Shown piece after piece: positions 7,872 through 17,070 of a DNA stretch of 27,323 bases (positions are counted from its first letter, which is position 1; each line of letters opens with the position of its first letter). Position numbers and translations under genes: made by a program. The DNA is from Anaerocolumna jejuensis DSM 15929. GTDB lineage: Bacteria; Bacillota; Clostridia; Lachnospirales; Lachnospiraceae. Below the pieces are notes generated by a model. The model was not told the DNA's origin, made no database searches, and saw nothing but the letters and a program-made list of their open reading frames with translations. The DNA lies in NCBI RefSeq assembly GCF_900142215.1, contig NZ_FRAC01000048.1:1-27323 (forward strand). Direction: 5' to 3'.

Positions 7872-9608
7872 ATGAAATTCAAATCAATATCGTTGAAGAA
7901 GCATTTGATTTTTACGATGGGGATATTTGTAATACCCATGATTTTCTGTCTTCTGTTCTATAATTATTACTCCATAAAAACCTTAAACAATGAAGTTGCG
8001 CAAAGTGGTAAGAATACGATAAATCTATATCAATCACAAGTGGAATATGATCTGCAGAAGGTAAGTCAGACGATAGCTGATTACTGGGCAAACAATTATG
8101 ATCATGCCAATATGATACATAAGGTGGATAAATTGACCAAGCATTTGTCCGGCTATGAAATAGGATTAAAGTATAGAACCTTGCTAACGAATAACCAAAA
8201 TCTGGGAAGCATATGCCTGGTATCTGAAAAAAATGATCTGCAACGCTTTTTTTACCAGGAAAGCAGGTATTCGATAGAAACAAAAGAGGGCATGAGCCGG
8301 ATTGTAGAAGAATACCTTCTGAATCCGAAAGAGAAAAGTGCGAAGGGGTGGCAGCCCTTTCGTGTTAACGGAGAGGGATTTTTGGTACGTCTGCTAGGTT
8401 ATAACGGTGGATATACATTCCTGTTTGTGGATTTAAGTGTAACCATTCAAAATCAAATAAAGAATAGATCGGAAGGAGAAGGCTTTCTTTATTATACAAC
8501 AATGCGGGGTGAAGCACTTTCTAAACAGGAAGAAGTAGGAGAGAGTGAGCTTGTGACGAATAAATTAGATCACGAATATTATCTGACAGAGAATGAGGCG
8601 AAGTATCTGGTCGTAAATCAATATTCTGATTTGCTGCATGTTCGCTTTTTTTATTTTATTCCATATAAAGGCTACTTCTTCCATATGGATCGGATGCAGT
8701 CATTATTTTTGTTTTTATCGTTTTTTATGGTATTACTGATTCCTGTTTGCTATGTACTGATATCTAAGTCCTATTTCAAACCAATGGAAGCTCTGATTAA
8801 AACCATGCAGAAAATCCGGGATGGAAATATTGATGAAAAAGTGAATTCTAATTATAAAATAAGAGAATTTCAGGAAGTAAATGTTACGTTCAACCAGATG
8901 ATGACAGAAATAAAAAATCTCAAAATAGAATCCTGGGAGAGAAGATTACAGAAAAACCGTGCTGAATTGCAATATCTCCAGTTACAGATAAAACCTCACT
9001 TTTTTTTAAATTGTTTAAAGAACCTTTATGGCATGGCCGAATTGAAACGTTATGAAAAGATGCAGGGTATGATTATTCAGATATCCAGTTATTTGAGATA
9101 CTTTTTTAATGACAATATGTCTTTGGTGGCAATCGGAGATGAAATTAACCACGTAAAAAATTATATTTCATTACAGAAGTATAGCTTAGAACAGGATGTT
9201 GAATGTGAGTTTGAAATAGAAGAACAGTTGAAAGACTGTATTATTCCGGTATTACTTATTCAACCCTTTGTTGAAAATTCCTTCAAATACGGCAGAAAAA
9301 CGAATCAGACTTTAAGGATAACCATTCGAATTATTGAATTGGCAATGGAAGAGGAGAATATGCTGGACATTATTATTACAGATAATGGAAATGGCTTTAA
9401 ACAGGAAGTACTGGAACAATTAAATGAGCAAACACCATATCAATACACAGAGAATAATGTTGGAATAGCAAATATCTGTCAGCGGCTATTTTTGATCTAT
9501 GGTGAGAAGGCAATGCTGCAATGTAACAATCTGGAGGATGGAGCGCAATGTGAGATGATTTTGCCTGTTAAAGTTCCTAAGGAGCAAAGAGAGGAGAAAG
9601 AAGAATGA
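7872..9608 (+). CDS. YesM-type sensor histidine kinase
   Basis: A 578-residue membrane sensor kinase. Transmembrane segment 1 is at ~12-33, an extracellular sensing domain spans ~34-272, and transmembrane segment 2 is at ~275-298. A HAMP-like linker follows (KPMEALIKTMQKIRDGNIDEKV). The His_kinase (PF06580) box QIKPHFFLNCL carries phospho-acceptor His376. The ATPase domain shows QPFVENSFKYG (Asn469) and DNGNGF from Asp504. This family pairs with YesN-type regulators and controls ABC importers for plant-wall oligosaccharides. The gene begins 22 bases after the real end of the beta-helix gene and overlaps the regulator gene by four bases (ATGA), indicating one operon. The extracellular domain likely detects the sugar directly or via the binding lipoprotein. 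Confidence 0.93.
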   Translation: MKFKSISLKKHLIFTMGIFVIPMIFCLLFYNYYSIKTLNNEVAQSGKNTINLYQSQVEYDLQKVSQTIADYWANNYDHANMIHKVDKLTKHLSGYEIGLKYRTLLTNNQNLGSICLVSEKNDLQRFFYQESRYSIETKEGMSRIVEEYLLNPKEKSAKGWQPFRVNGEGFLVRLLGYNGGYTFLFVDLSVTIQNQIKNRSEGEGFLYYTTMRGEALSKQEEVGESELVTNKLDHEYYLTENEAKYLVVNQYSDLLHVRFFYFIPYKGYFFHMDRMQSLFLFLSFFMVLLIPVCYVLISKSYFKPMEALIKTMQKIRDGNIDEKVNSNYKIREFQEVNVTFNQMMTEIKNLKIESWERRLQKNRAELQYLQLQIKPHFFLNCLKNLYGMAELKRYEKMQGMIIQISSYLRYFFNDNMSLVAIGDEINHVKNYISLQKYSLEQDVECEFEIEEQLKDCIIPVLLIQPFVENSFKYGRKTNQTLRITIRIIELAMEEENMLDIIITDNGNGFKQEVLEQLNEQTPYQYTENNVGIANICQRLFLIYGEKAMLQCNNLEDGAQCEMILPVKVPKEQREEKEE

Positions 9609-11185
9609 ATCTGTTGATTGTGGATGATCAGCCTATGGTAGTAGAGGGGATTTTGGCAGGTGTAGATTGGGAACTGATAACGATTGATAAGAAATTTACG
9701 GCGCACAATATTATTGAAGCGAAGAATATCATTCAAACGCATCAAATTGAATTATTGCTTTGTGACATTGAAATGCCCATGGGAAGCGGTTTGGATTTGT
9801 ATGAGTGGGTAATAGAACAGCATTACACTATGAAATGTATTTTTCTTACAGCTCATTCTGATTTCTCTTATGCACAAAAAGCAGTTCATTTGCAGGGGTT
9901 TGATTATCTGTTACAACCAGTTACCTATAAAGAAATTGAAGGCTCTCTTCAAAAAGCAATTGATCAGATTAAGATGGATACTACTGTAAAGAGTTATTAT
10001 AATTATGCTTTAGACTTGAAAAAAAGAGAAAAACAGACGTTGAGCAGTCTTCTGAGAGAGTATTTGCTTGCATTGCGAAGTGATGTGAAGGAAGTTGTTC
10101 AGTATGTATCTGTTTTATCTTATACCTTGGAAGCAGATAGCTCATGTGAAATACTTATGATTCAATTGTTTGATTTTGAGGGTGAAAGATGGGAAAATGA
10201 CTTATTGTTTTATGCCATAGATAATATCTGGAATGAATTACTTACAATCAAAATAGGCAAACTGATTGTTATTTGTCTGGACAGCGAACATTTTATACTT
10301 CTATATCAAAAACAGGACGAAAGGCTGGATTTAAAACAGAAAATGATGTTGTTTATGCGGACTGCAGAACAGCTATTTCGATGTAAAGTTGCTTTGTATC
10401 CAGGTAAAACAACGATTTTTTCAGAAATACCTGATGAGGTTAAAAGGCTGGAAAAGAGAAGCAGGAAAAATGTAATTAAAAAAGACGGCATACTGGAAGC
10501 GTACAATACGATGGAGATGGGACAGGAATATATTTCGCCGGATTGTAATAAATGGGCTCAGTACATCAAAGATGGTTACTATGACCTACTAAAGGAGGAG
10601 GCTTGCAAATATCTGGATTGTATGACTCAGTCCGGCAGGATGAACGATGAAGCTCTGCGAAAGTTCCATAAGGATTATGTATATTTATTCTGGGAGGGAA
10701 TAAAAAATTCTGGAAATGTAAAGAGTGATCTTTATATGGAGGGAGAAAGTGACTATAATTATGAAGCCCTGATGAATTCCTATACTTCTGTGATACGAAT
10801 GAAAAGTTTGATTGTGTTTACAATGAATTATCTGAAGGGAATGGATAATCAGGAGAATTTCAATGAATCACGAATGGATGAAATACTGGATTATATCCAT
10901 AAGAACATCCAGAAGAATATTACAAGAAAAGATATTGCAGAAGCTGTTTATCTGAATCCTGAGTATTTATCCAGACTCTTTAAAAAGGAAAAGGGGATTA
11001 AGCTTTCGGATTATATCCAGCAGGAAAAGATGAATATTGCAAATCATTTATTGAGAACAACAAATTTCTCTGTCAGCATAGTTGCTTCAAAAGTTGGATA
11101 TAGCAACTTTTCACATTTTGCACAGTCATTTAAGCGTGTTTTTGGAATCTCCCCCAGTGAAATCAAACAAGAAAATCATAAGTAG
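9605..11185 (+). CDS. YesN-type response regulator with AraC DNA-binding domain
   Basis: A 526-residue response regulator. Receiver domain residues 1-120 contain the acidic pocket Asp7/Asp8, phospho-acceptor Asp54 in LLCDIEMP and Thr82. The usual switch Lys is replaced by Gln104 (DYLLQPV), a variant seen in some YesN relatives. A ~280-residue linker domain of the YesN type follows. Residues ~424-522 hold two AraC helix-turn-helix units (TRKDIAEAVYLNPEYLSRLF, and VGYSNFSHFAQSFKRVF ending in GISPSEI). Its start codon overlaps the kinase stop, so the two are translationally coupled. It most likely activates the solute-binding protein promoter directly downstream, whose -10 is good but -35 poor. 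Confidence 0.93.
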   Translation: MNLLIVDDQPMVVEGILAGVDWELITIDKKFTAHNIIEAKNIIQTHQIELLLCDIEMPMGSGLDLYEWVIEQHYTMKCIFLTAHSDFSYAQKAVHLQGFDYLLQPVTYKEIEGSLQKAIDQIKMDTTVKSYYNYALDLKKREKQTLSSLLREYLLALRSDVKEVVQYVSVLSYTLEADSSCEILMIQLFDFEGERWENDLLFYAIDNIWNELLTIKIGKLIVICLDSEHFILLYQKQDERLDLKQKMMLFMRTAEQLFRCKVALYPGKTTIFSEIPDEVKRLEKRSRKNVIKKDGILEAYNTMEMGQEYISPDCNKWAQYIKDGYYDLLKEEACKYLDCMTQSGRMNDEALRKFHKDYVYLFWEGIKNSGNVKSDLYMEGESDYNYEALMNSYTSVIRMKSLIVFTMNYLKGMDNQENFNESRMDEILDYIHKNIQKNITRKDIAEAVYLNPEYLSRLFKKEKGIKLSDYIQQEKMNIANHLLRTTNFSVSIVASKVGYSNFSHFAQSFKRVFGISPSEIKQENHK

Positions 11186-11189
11186 AATT

Positions 11190-11233
11190 ACAAAGTATTC
11201 AAATCATTAGTCATGAATTGAATACTTTGTGTC
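11190..11233 (+). terminator. Hairpin after the response regulator gene
   Basis: ACAAAGTATTCAA (11190-11202) pairs perfectly with TTGAATACTTTGT (11218-11230), leaving a 15-base loop. Only a short T-rich stretch follows, so it may be a weak terminator or an mRNA-protecting element between the regulatory genes and the transporter operon. Confidence 0.6.
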
Positions 11234-11246
11234 ATTTTCCGGGTAG

Positions 11247-11273
11247 TTAGCGTTAAACAAAGTCAGCTATAAT
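11247..11273 (+). promoter_or_regulatory. Candidate activator-dependent promoter of the transporter operon
   Basis: A perfect TATAAT at 11268-11273 has no recognisable -35 at 16-18 bases; the nearest TTAGCG at 11247-11252 is 15 bases away. A poor -35 fits activation by the adjacent AraC-type response regulator. The predicted leader is about 52 bases and includes a small AGGTA...TACCT hairpin. Confidence 0.5.
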
Positions 11274-11331
11274 TTAACCATAGGTAGCAGTAAGTGCATA
11301 CCTAATAAAAATTTAGGAGGAGTGTTGGAAT

Positions 11332-12897
11332 ATGAAAAAAACAATTTCGTATTTGCTTGTAATTACTCTGTTGGCCACATTGCTGGTAGGATGCGGAAAG
11401 AGTGAGAATAAGGCAAACGGCAATGGGACAAAGAATTCCGCAGAGGTAACAGGAAAAGCAGCGGATGATACTTCCGATAAGGAAGAAACCAAAACTGAGG
11501 CAAAGGATTATAGCAAGCAGGAACCTTATACCGTTAAAATCATGCTGCCAGGAACAGCTGGAACAAAAGATTGTGAAGAGGTTTCCGCATTGGCAAGCGA
11601 GATATTACAAAAAAAATATAATACTACGCTGAATATAGTGCGGGTTGGATTTGGTACTTATGCACAGCAAGTAAATCTTATGTTTTCTTCCGGTGAGAAA
11701 CTGGATATGCTCTATAATGACCGAGGCAGTTTTACCTCAGCAGTAAGTAACGGGCAGGTTGTAGAAATTGGACAATATCTGGATGAATATGCACCGGAAA
11801 TGAAAGCACAGATCAGTGGGGATGATTGGGCATGTACATCAATAAATGGCGGTATTTATGCAGTTCCGGCCAATAAAGAAAAAGCAGTGGCATGGGGATT
11901 TGCTTTTGTCAAATCAATTGCGGATGAATTAGGCTTTGATTATTCAAAGATTAAAACAGAAGAAGATTTAGTGCCGCTTTTGCAGGCAGTGAAAGAGAAA
12001 TATCCGGATATGTACCCGGTGATGTCTAATGGCGGATCAATGAACACTATGACTACGAATGATGAATTAGGCGGTGATTTTGGTGTATTAGAAAATTGCA
12101 CAGATCCCAATAATACAACAGTAGTAAACTGGTATGAAACAGATGCCTATCGTAAAATCGCAGAGAGAAGATATGAGTGGGCACAAAAAGGATTAATCAT
12201 GCCAGATGCGGCATCCAATACAGAACCTTGGGCAAATATGATTGCTTCGAATAAGGCATTTGGACGCTTTACAAATGTAAAACCCGGAATCGAAGCGGAG
12301 ATGCAGAAGGCTTCCGGTAAAGAAATAGTAGTACTGCCAATGACGGATGCCTATACGACGACTAACAGACTTGACATTCTTTGGTATGTTGCTCACAACA
12401 GCGAAAAACCGGAAAGAACCGTACAGGTTATGAATGAAATTTATACGAATCCTGAATTACAGAATATATTAGTAAATGGTGTTGAAGGAAAACACTATGA
12501 ATTTGCCAATGAAGCAAAGACCATGGTACGTTATCCAAAAGGCGTTGACGGAACCAACACAGGCTATCCCAGCTATCCCTGGGCATGGCTCAATGAAATG
12601 ATTACTCCTGTTTGGGAAGGTGCGGACGAAACTCTTTGGAAACAAACGGATGACTATAACAAAACTGCAATTGTTTCACCAGGTAAAGGCTTTGGATGGA
12701 ATAATTTAAATGTAATTAATGAAGTTACCTCATGCAATAATGTCAAAAATAAATATGCGAATGCATTGGAATGCGGTTCGGTAGATCCTGCGGTGGCATT
12801 GCCTCAGTTCATAAAAGATTTAAAGGATGCAGGTGTGGATAGCATTATTAAAGAAAAGCAGAGTCAATTAGATGAATGGTTAGCTGCAAAGAAATGA
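11332..12897 (+). CDS. Extracellular solute-binding lipoprotein of a sugar ABC importer
   Basis: A 521-residue lipoprotein. The signal peptide has a lipobox ending LLVGC, so Cys21 would be lipid-anchored to the outer face of the membrane, followed by a Ser/Lys/Glu/Gly-rich tether to about residue 60. The mature part resembles the family 1 solute-binding proteins with a C-terminal DUF3502 region, the LplA/YtcQ type used with LplB/YtcP permeases. The closing segment with IIKEKQSQLDEWLAAK is typical. It should capture an oligosaccharide and hand it to the two permeases downstream. The start has a strong AGGAGG site. The exact sugar cannot be read from the sequence; the pectin/rhamnogalacturonan-like context is a hint only. 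Confidence 0.92.
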   Translation: MKKTISYLLVITLLATLLVGCGKSENKANGNGTKNSAEVTGKAADDTSDKEETKTEAKDYSKQEPYTVKIMLPGTAGTKDCEEVSALASEILQKKYNTTLNIVRVGFGTYAQQVNLMFSSGEKLDMLYNDRGSFTSAVSNGQVVEIGQYLDEYAPEMKAQISGDDWACTSINGGIYAVPANKEKAVAWGFAFVKSIADELGFDYSKIKTEEDLVPLLQAVKEKYPDMYPVMSNGGSMNTMTTNDELGGDFGVLENCTDPNNTTVVNWYETDAYRKIAERRYEWAQKGLIMPDAASNTEPWANMIASNKAFGRFTNVKPGIEAEMQKASGKEIVVLPMTDAYTTTNRLDILWYVAHNSEKPERTVQVMNEIYTNPELQNILVNGVEGKHYEFANEAKTMVRYPKGVDGTNTGYPSYPWAWLNEMITPVWEGADETLWKQTDDYNKTAIVSPGKGFGWNNLNVINEVTSCNNVKNKYANALECGSVDPAVALPQFIKDLKDAGVDSIIKEKQSQLDEWLAAKK

Positions 12898-12922
12898 TAA
12901 TTCACAGATTATAACAGCATAT

Positions 12923-12958
12923 AAGGGGGAAACGGTGGCAACACGGCTATCCCCCCTT
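12923..12958 (+). terminator. Intra-operon hairpin between binding protein and permeases
   Basis: AAGGGGG (12923-12929) pairs with CCCCCTT (12952-12958) around a loop that itself can fold. The tail is only weakly T-rich. Such hairpins often stabilise the binding-protein mRNA and reduce read-through into the permease genes, giving more binding protein than permease. Confidence 0.55.
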
Positions 12959-12984
12959 ATTATTCTGTATCGGAGGTTTTTTAG

Positions 12985-13914
12985 ATGAATCTTGAGATAA
13001 GGAAAAAATTAAAACGGCTCAAACGATATATCCCCCTATATCTGATGATGTTACCAGGTGTCATATATATAATTATCAACAATTACATACCAATGCTTGG
13101 GTTGCGAATAGCTTTTAAACAGTATAATTATTCCAAAGGAATTTCAGCAAGCAAATTTGTGGGTTTTAAAAATTTTGAATTTCTATTCAAAACAAAAGAT
13201 GCTTTTGTAATTACCAGAAATACCTTATGCTACAATGCTGCTTTTATTATTTTGGGTACGGTGCTGGCTATAGCGGTTGCTATATTATTAAATGAAATTA
13301 AAGAAGTCAGATTGAAAAAAATCTATCAAACAATTATACTAATTCCTTTTTTGATATCAATGGTGGTGGTCAGTTATTTGGTCTATGCTTTCTTAAGTTC
13401 GGACTCAGGCTTCATCAATAACAGTATTCTTATTCCACTTGGAATTAAGCCGATTCCCTGGTATTCATCACCAAAATATTGGCCCTTCATTTTAACAGCA
13501 GTGCATCTGTGGAAAGGATTTGGTTATACCAGTATTATTTACTTCGCGACTTTAGCTGGTATCGATAAGGGATATTTTGAGGCAGCCGCTATAGATGGTG
13601 CATCCAGATGGCAGCAAATCAAGCACATTACGCTTCCTTGTTTAAAACCTACAATTATAACCTTGACCTTGATGTCAATTGGACGAATTTTCTATTCGGA
13701 TTTCGGATTGTTCTATCAGGTACCCCTGAACAGTGGATTATTAGTTGACGTAACCAATACAATTGATACCTATGTATACCGTGGTTTAATTACGCTGAAT
13801 AACGTGAGCATGGCATCGGCGGCAGGCTTTTACCAGTCCGTTGTCGGGTTTGTTCTGGTTCTGACAGCAAATTTTGTAGTAAAAAAAGTAAGCGAAGAAG
13901 ATGCGCTATTCTAA
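12985..13914 (+). CDS. ABC sugar importer permease, LplB/YteP type
   Basis: A 309-residue inner-membrane permease with about six transmembrane helices. The first is around residues 15-40 after a basic amino terminus. The ATPase-docking EAA loop reads EAAAIDGA from Glu199, followed by LPCLKP. This is the first of the two permeases expected for LplB/YtcP-type systems. The start has GGAGG upstream. It is followed after 15 bases by the second permease. No gene for the ATP-hydrolysing subunit lies in the operon, so a shared MsmX/UgpC-like ATPase encoded elsewhere is expected to energise transport. Confidence 0.93.
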   Translation: MNLEIRKKLKRLKRYIPLYLMMLPGVIYIIINNYIPMLGLRIAFKQYNYSKGISASKFVGFKNFEFLFKTKDAFVITRNTLCYNAAFIILGTVLAIAVAILLNEIKEVRLKKIYQTIILIPFLISMVVVSYLVYAFLSSDSGFINNSILIPLGIKPIPWYSSPKYWPFILTAVHLWKGFGYTSIIYFATLAGIDKGYFEAAAIDGASRWQQIKHITLPCLKPTIITLTLMSIGRIFYSDFGLFYQVPLNSGLLVDVTNTIDTYVYRGLITLNNVSMASAAGFYQSVVGFVLVLTANFVVKKVSEEDALF

Positions 13915-13929
13915 AGGAGAAAAGACAAA

Positions 13930-14817
13930 ATGGTTGAAAGAAGAACAAGTTTTCAAATAATGGCAAATGTAATTTTAACTGTATTAGCAATATTATGTTT
14001 GCTTCCATTTATACTGCTTATTGTTTCTTCCTTTACAGATGAACTAACATTAACTCACTATGGTTATAGCTTCTTTCCAAAAAAACTGTCATTGGATGCA
14101 TATAGATATTTGTTGGTGGATTCTACAACTATTCTGCGATCTTATATCATTTCCTTTGGTGTATCGATTGCAGGAACTCTTGCCAACGTATTCTTAACAG
14201 TTCTATTTGCCTATCCGTTATCAAGAAAGGATCTGCCAGGACGGCAGGTATTTGCCTTTTTTATATTTTTTACCATGTTATTTAATGGTGGTCTGGTACC
14301 TTCCTATATTATGTGGACACAGGTCTTTCATATCAAAAATACATGGTGGGCATATATGGTTCCCGGATTAATGATGAGCGCTTTTTATGTCATAATGATG
14401 AGAACTTATTTTACTACTAATATTCCTGAAGCAGTTATAGAAGCAGCACGTATGGATGGGGCAACGGAGAGGCATATTTTAACCAAAATTGTATTGCCAA
14501 TGTCAATTCCAATTGTGGCAACAGTAACCTTATTAGTTGGCTTATCCTATTGGAATGATTGGATTAATGGTCTGTATTATATCAATAAAGATACCATGTA
14601 TAGTGTCCAGTCGCTGCTGAACAAAATGCTTATGGATGTTCAGTTCCTGCTGTCCAATGCACAGAGTGGTGCTGCTATAAATCAGGATATCGTATTACCG
14701 TCAACAGGTATCAAAATGGCGATTGCCGTTATGGGCGCATTGCCTATTCTCATTGTATATCCTTTCTTTCAAAAGTATTTTATAAAAGGTATTATTATTG
14801 GAGCAGTAAAAGGCTGA
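13930..14817 (+). CDS. ABC sugar importer permease, YtcP/AraQ type
   Basis: A 295-residue inner-membrane permease of the carbohydrate uptake family. Its first transmembrane helix is at ~13-33, and the EAA loop reads EAARMDGA from Glu171, followed by KIVLPMSIP. The NDWINGLYYI segment and the closing short FIKGIIIGAVKG are typical of the YtcP group. It forms the heterodimeric channel with the upstream permease. AAAGGAGAAAAGA at the end of the preceding gene supplies the ribosome binding site. Sixty bases separate it from the second ARH-family gene, consistent with one transcript. Confidence 0.93.
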   Translation: MVERRTSFQIMANVILTVLAILCLLPFILLIVSSFTDELTLTHYGYSFFPKKLSLDAYRYLLVDSTTILRSYIISFGVSIAGTLANVFLTVLFAYPLSRKDLPGRQVFAFFIFFTMLFNGGLVPSYIMWTQVFHIKNTWWAYMVPGLMMSAFYVIMMRTYFTTNIPEAVIEAARMDGATERHILTKIVLPMSIPIVATVTLLVGLSYWNDWINGLYYINKDTMYSVQSLLNKMLMDVQFLLSNAQSGAAINQDIVLPSTGIKMAIAVMGALPILIVYPFFQKYFIKGIIIGAVKG

Positions 14818-14877
14818 TAATATAATATTACTTATTTATTACGAGGCAGTGTAACTATAGAACCAATAGGACAGGAT

Positions 14878-17037
14878 ATGGGTAAAACTATGATATTAGA
14901 TGATAGATATTTTATTAAATTATATGGAGGCTGGATAGGAAAAGTTATTGGAGTCATTCATGGCGCTAATATTGAAGGGTGGCCTTACGAAAGAATTAAA
15001 GAGAGTTTTGGAAAGATTGAATATTATCCGGTGACCTTTAAAAATTTCTGCTCCGATGATGATATTAATGGTCCTATGTTTTATTTACGGGCATTGGAGG
15101 ATTATTGTAAGGGCAGTGAGATCACAGAGCAGGAATTAGCAGATAATATGCTGAACTATGTAGGGGACGGACATGGGTTTTTCTGGTGGGGCGGTTATGG
15201 CGTTTCAACCGAGCATACCGCTTATGAAAATTTGTTATCCGGAATTAGGGCGCCGGAAAGTGGCTCCATTGCTCAAAATGGAAGTGCTACAGCAGAGCAG
15301 ATTGGCGGGCAGATTTTTTCGGATTGCTGGGGACTGGTGTACCCGGGAAGACCGGCGGAAGCGGCTGCAGTGGCAGCAAAAATGGCATCCGTAACACATG
15401 ATAGAAATGGAATTTTTGGTGCAAAATTTATTGCCGCCTGTATTTCACAGGCCTTTCTGACAGAAGATATGGATACGATTATAGAAGCCGGTTTATCAGT
15501 AATACCAAAAGATAGTGAATATGCAAGAATGGCAGAACAAGTAATTCCTGTCTGTAAAGGAAATGATGACGATTGGGAAAAAAGTTTCCTATATGTAAAA
15601 GAATATTTCGGATACCAGCACTATGAAGGAAGCTGTCATATCATTCCCAATTCAGCCGTTATTCTATTAGCTTTGATTCATGGGCAGGGCGATTTTAGCA
15701 AAACTATAAATATTGCGAATATGTGCGGATGGGATACGGACTGCAATGTTGGAAACCTGGGAGCCATCCTAGGTGTTCGGAATGGAATTGATGCCATTGA
15801 TGAAAAATGGCTTCCACAAATCCATGATTTTATTTGTGCGTCCAGCTCGGTTGGATTTCTGAATATTCAGACGGTATCCCAGGTAGCTGCCTACTGTGCA
15901 AAGATAACCGGAAGAATTTACAATTTAGAGCCCGATGAAATATGGAAGAGAGTCTTTGAGAAGGAAGAAGGGGCTTATTTTCATTTCGAATTTCCAACGG
16001 CAATCCATGGAATGCGGGTAAGAAGTTCAGAGGGTAAGAAGATACTTTTATCCAATACGACAGAAGAAGCTTATCAAGGGAAGCATTCGCTCAAGGTTGT
16101 ATCACCCTGGACGGATAATGGAGATTCTTTTTATTTGTATTATAAACCGTATTACCGGCCGGATGACTTTGATGACAGCCGGTATAATCCTGAATTTTCC
16201 CCTACCGTGTATCCGGGAGATAGGATAAGGGCTTACTTGAAAGGGAAGGAGAATGGATGGCAGGCTAACCAGATAAAGGTGGTTCCCTACTTCAAAGATA
16301 GAATAAAAGACCAATTGGTTTATTTAAAGGAATACACACAATTGTTATCTGCTCAGTGGGAAAAAATAGAATTTCAATTGCCAAAGGGGCATACTGAAAT
16401 TATAGAAGAAGTTGGATTTTATTTGATATGCTTAGAAGGTGGTATAAGAGAAACGCAATTTACGGAAGTGCTATATCTGGATGAGTTAGAAATCCTTCAT
16501 CAAGCAGATTATGAAATGGAATTAAGCAGATTGCCACTGGAAAAATGGAATCCCCTGCATGTTCAGCCTGCTCATTTGAGCTTTCTCAGAGGAATGCTTC
16601 GTGCTGATATAAACGGATTGTCAGTCAGCGGAAGTGGAAAGCCGGCAGAATGTTATACCGGTAATCTTAACTGGAAAAATTATGAATTTACTGCTGCATT
16701 AATTCCAGTAAAAGGAGAAAGACATAATGTTTTATTCCGGGTACAGGGGGGAATCAGAAGTTTTGCAGTAGGACTAGCTGAGAATCAGACTATTAGATTA
16801 TACAAAAAAGAAAAGGATTATCAGATTTTAAAGGAGGTTCCATATCAATGGCAGTTTGGAGTTCCTTATCAATTTAAAATCGTTGTAAAGAATAATCAAA
16901 TTAAATTATGGGTCAATGAAAAAGTTCTTTTTAATGAGGAAATGGATTCTGTTTATGAAAATGGCTGTATTGGATTTGGAAATGATATGGGGAGTAGAAC
17001 AAACTATATTTATTATAGAATAAAGGAACTGGATTAA
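14878..17037 (+). CDS. Large ADP-ribosylglycohydrolase-fold protein with C-terminal beta-sandwich regions
   Basis: A 719-residue protein, about twice the usual ARH length. Residues ~8-345 have the ARH/DraG pattern: GGWIGKVIG near the start, with Lys where the classical motif has Asp, then SDDD at 59-62 in place of TDDT, and GWDTDCNVG with Asp286 and Asp288. The second-half metal ligands are thus kept while the first motif is altered. Residues ~350-545 look like a jelly-roll, carbohydrate-binding-type region, and ~560-719 like a LamG/3-keto-glycoside-hydrolase-type sandwich. Both are inferred from strand pattern only. There is no signal peptide. Last in the transporter operon, it probably acts on the imported sugar, perhaps as a glycosidase rather than on ADP-ribose. 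The ATG at 14878 was chosen; 14890 is an alternative. Confidence 0.82.
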   Translation: MGKTMILDDRYFIKLYGGWIGKVIGVIHGANIEGWPYERIKESFGKIEYYPVTFKNFCSDDDINGPMFYLRALEDYCKGSEITEQELADNMLNYVGDGHGFFWWGGYGVSTEHTAYENLLSGIRAPESGSIAQNGSATAEQIGGQIFSDCWGLVYPGRPAEAAAVAAKMASVTHDRNGIFGAKFIAACISQAFLTEDMDTIIEAGLSVIPKDSEYARMAEQVIPVCKGNDDDWEKSFLYVKEYFGYQHYEGSCHIIPNSAVILLALIHGQGDFSKTINIANMCGWDTDCNVGNLGAILGVRNGIDAIDEKWLPQIHDFICASSSVGFLNIQTVSQVAAYCAKITGRIYNLEPDEIWKRVFEKEEGAYFHFEFPTAIHGMRVRSSEGKKILLSNTTEEAYQGKHSLKVVSPWTDNGDSFYLYYKPYYRPDDFDDSRYNPEFSPTVYPGDRIRAYLKGKENGWQANQIKVVPYFKDRIKDQLVYLKEYTQLLSAQWEKIEFQLPKGHTEIIEEVGFYLICLEGGIRETQFTEVLYLDELEILHQADYEMELSRLPLEKWNPLHVQPAHLSFLRGMLRADINGLSVSGSGKPAECYTGNLNWKNYEFTAALIPVKGERHNVLFRVQGGIRSFAVGLAENQTIRLYKKEKDYQILKEVPYQWQFGVPYQFKIVVKNNQIKLWVNEKVLFNEEMDSVYENGCIGFGNDMGSRTNYIYYRIKELD

Positions 17038-17070
17038 AGGAACTCAATAGGTAATGGGGTAAATAATAAT

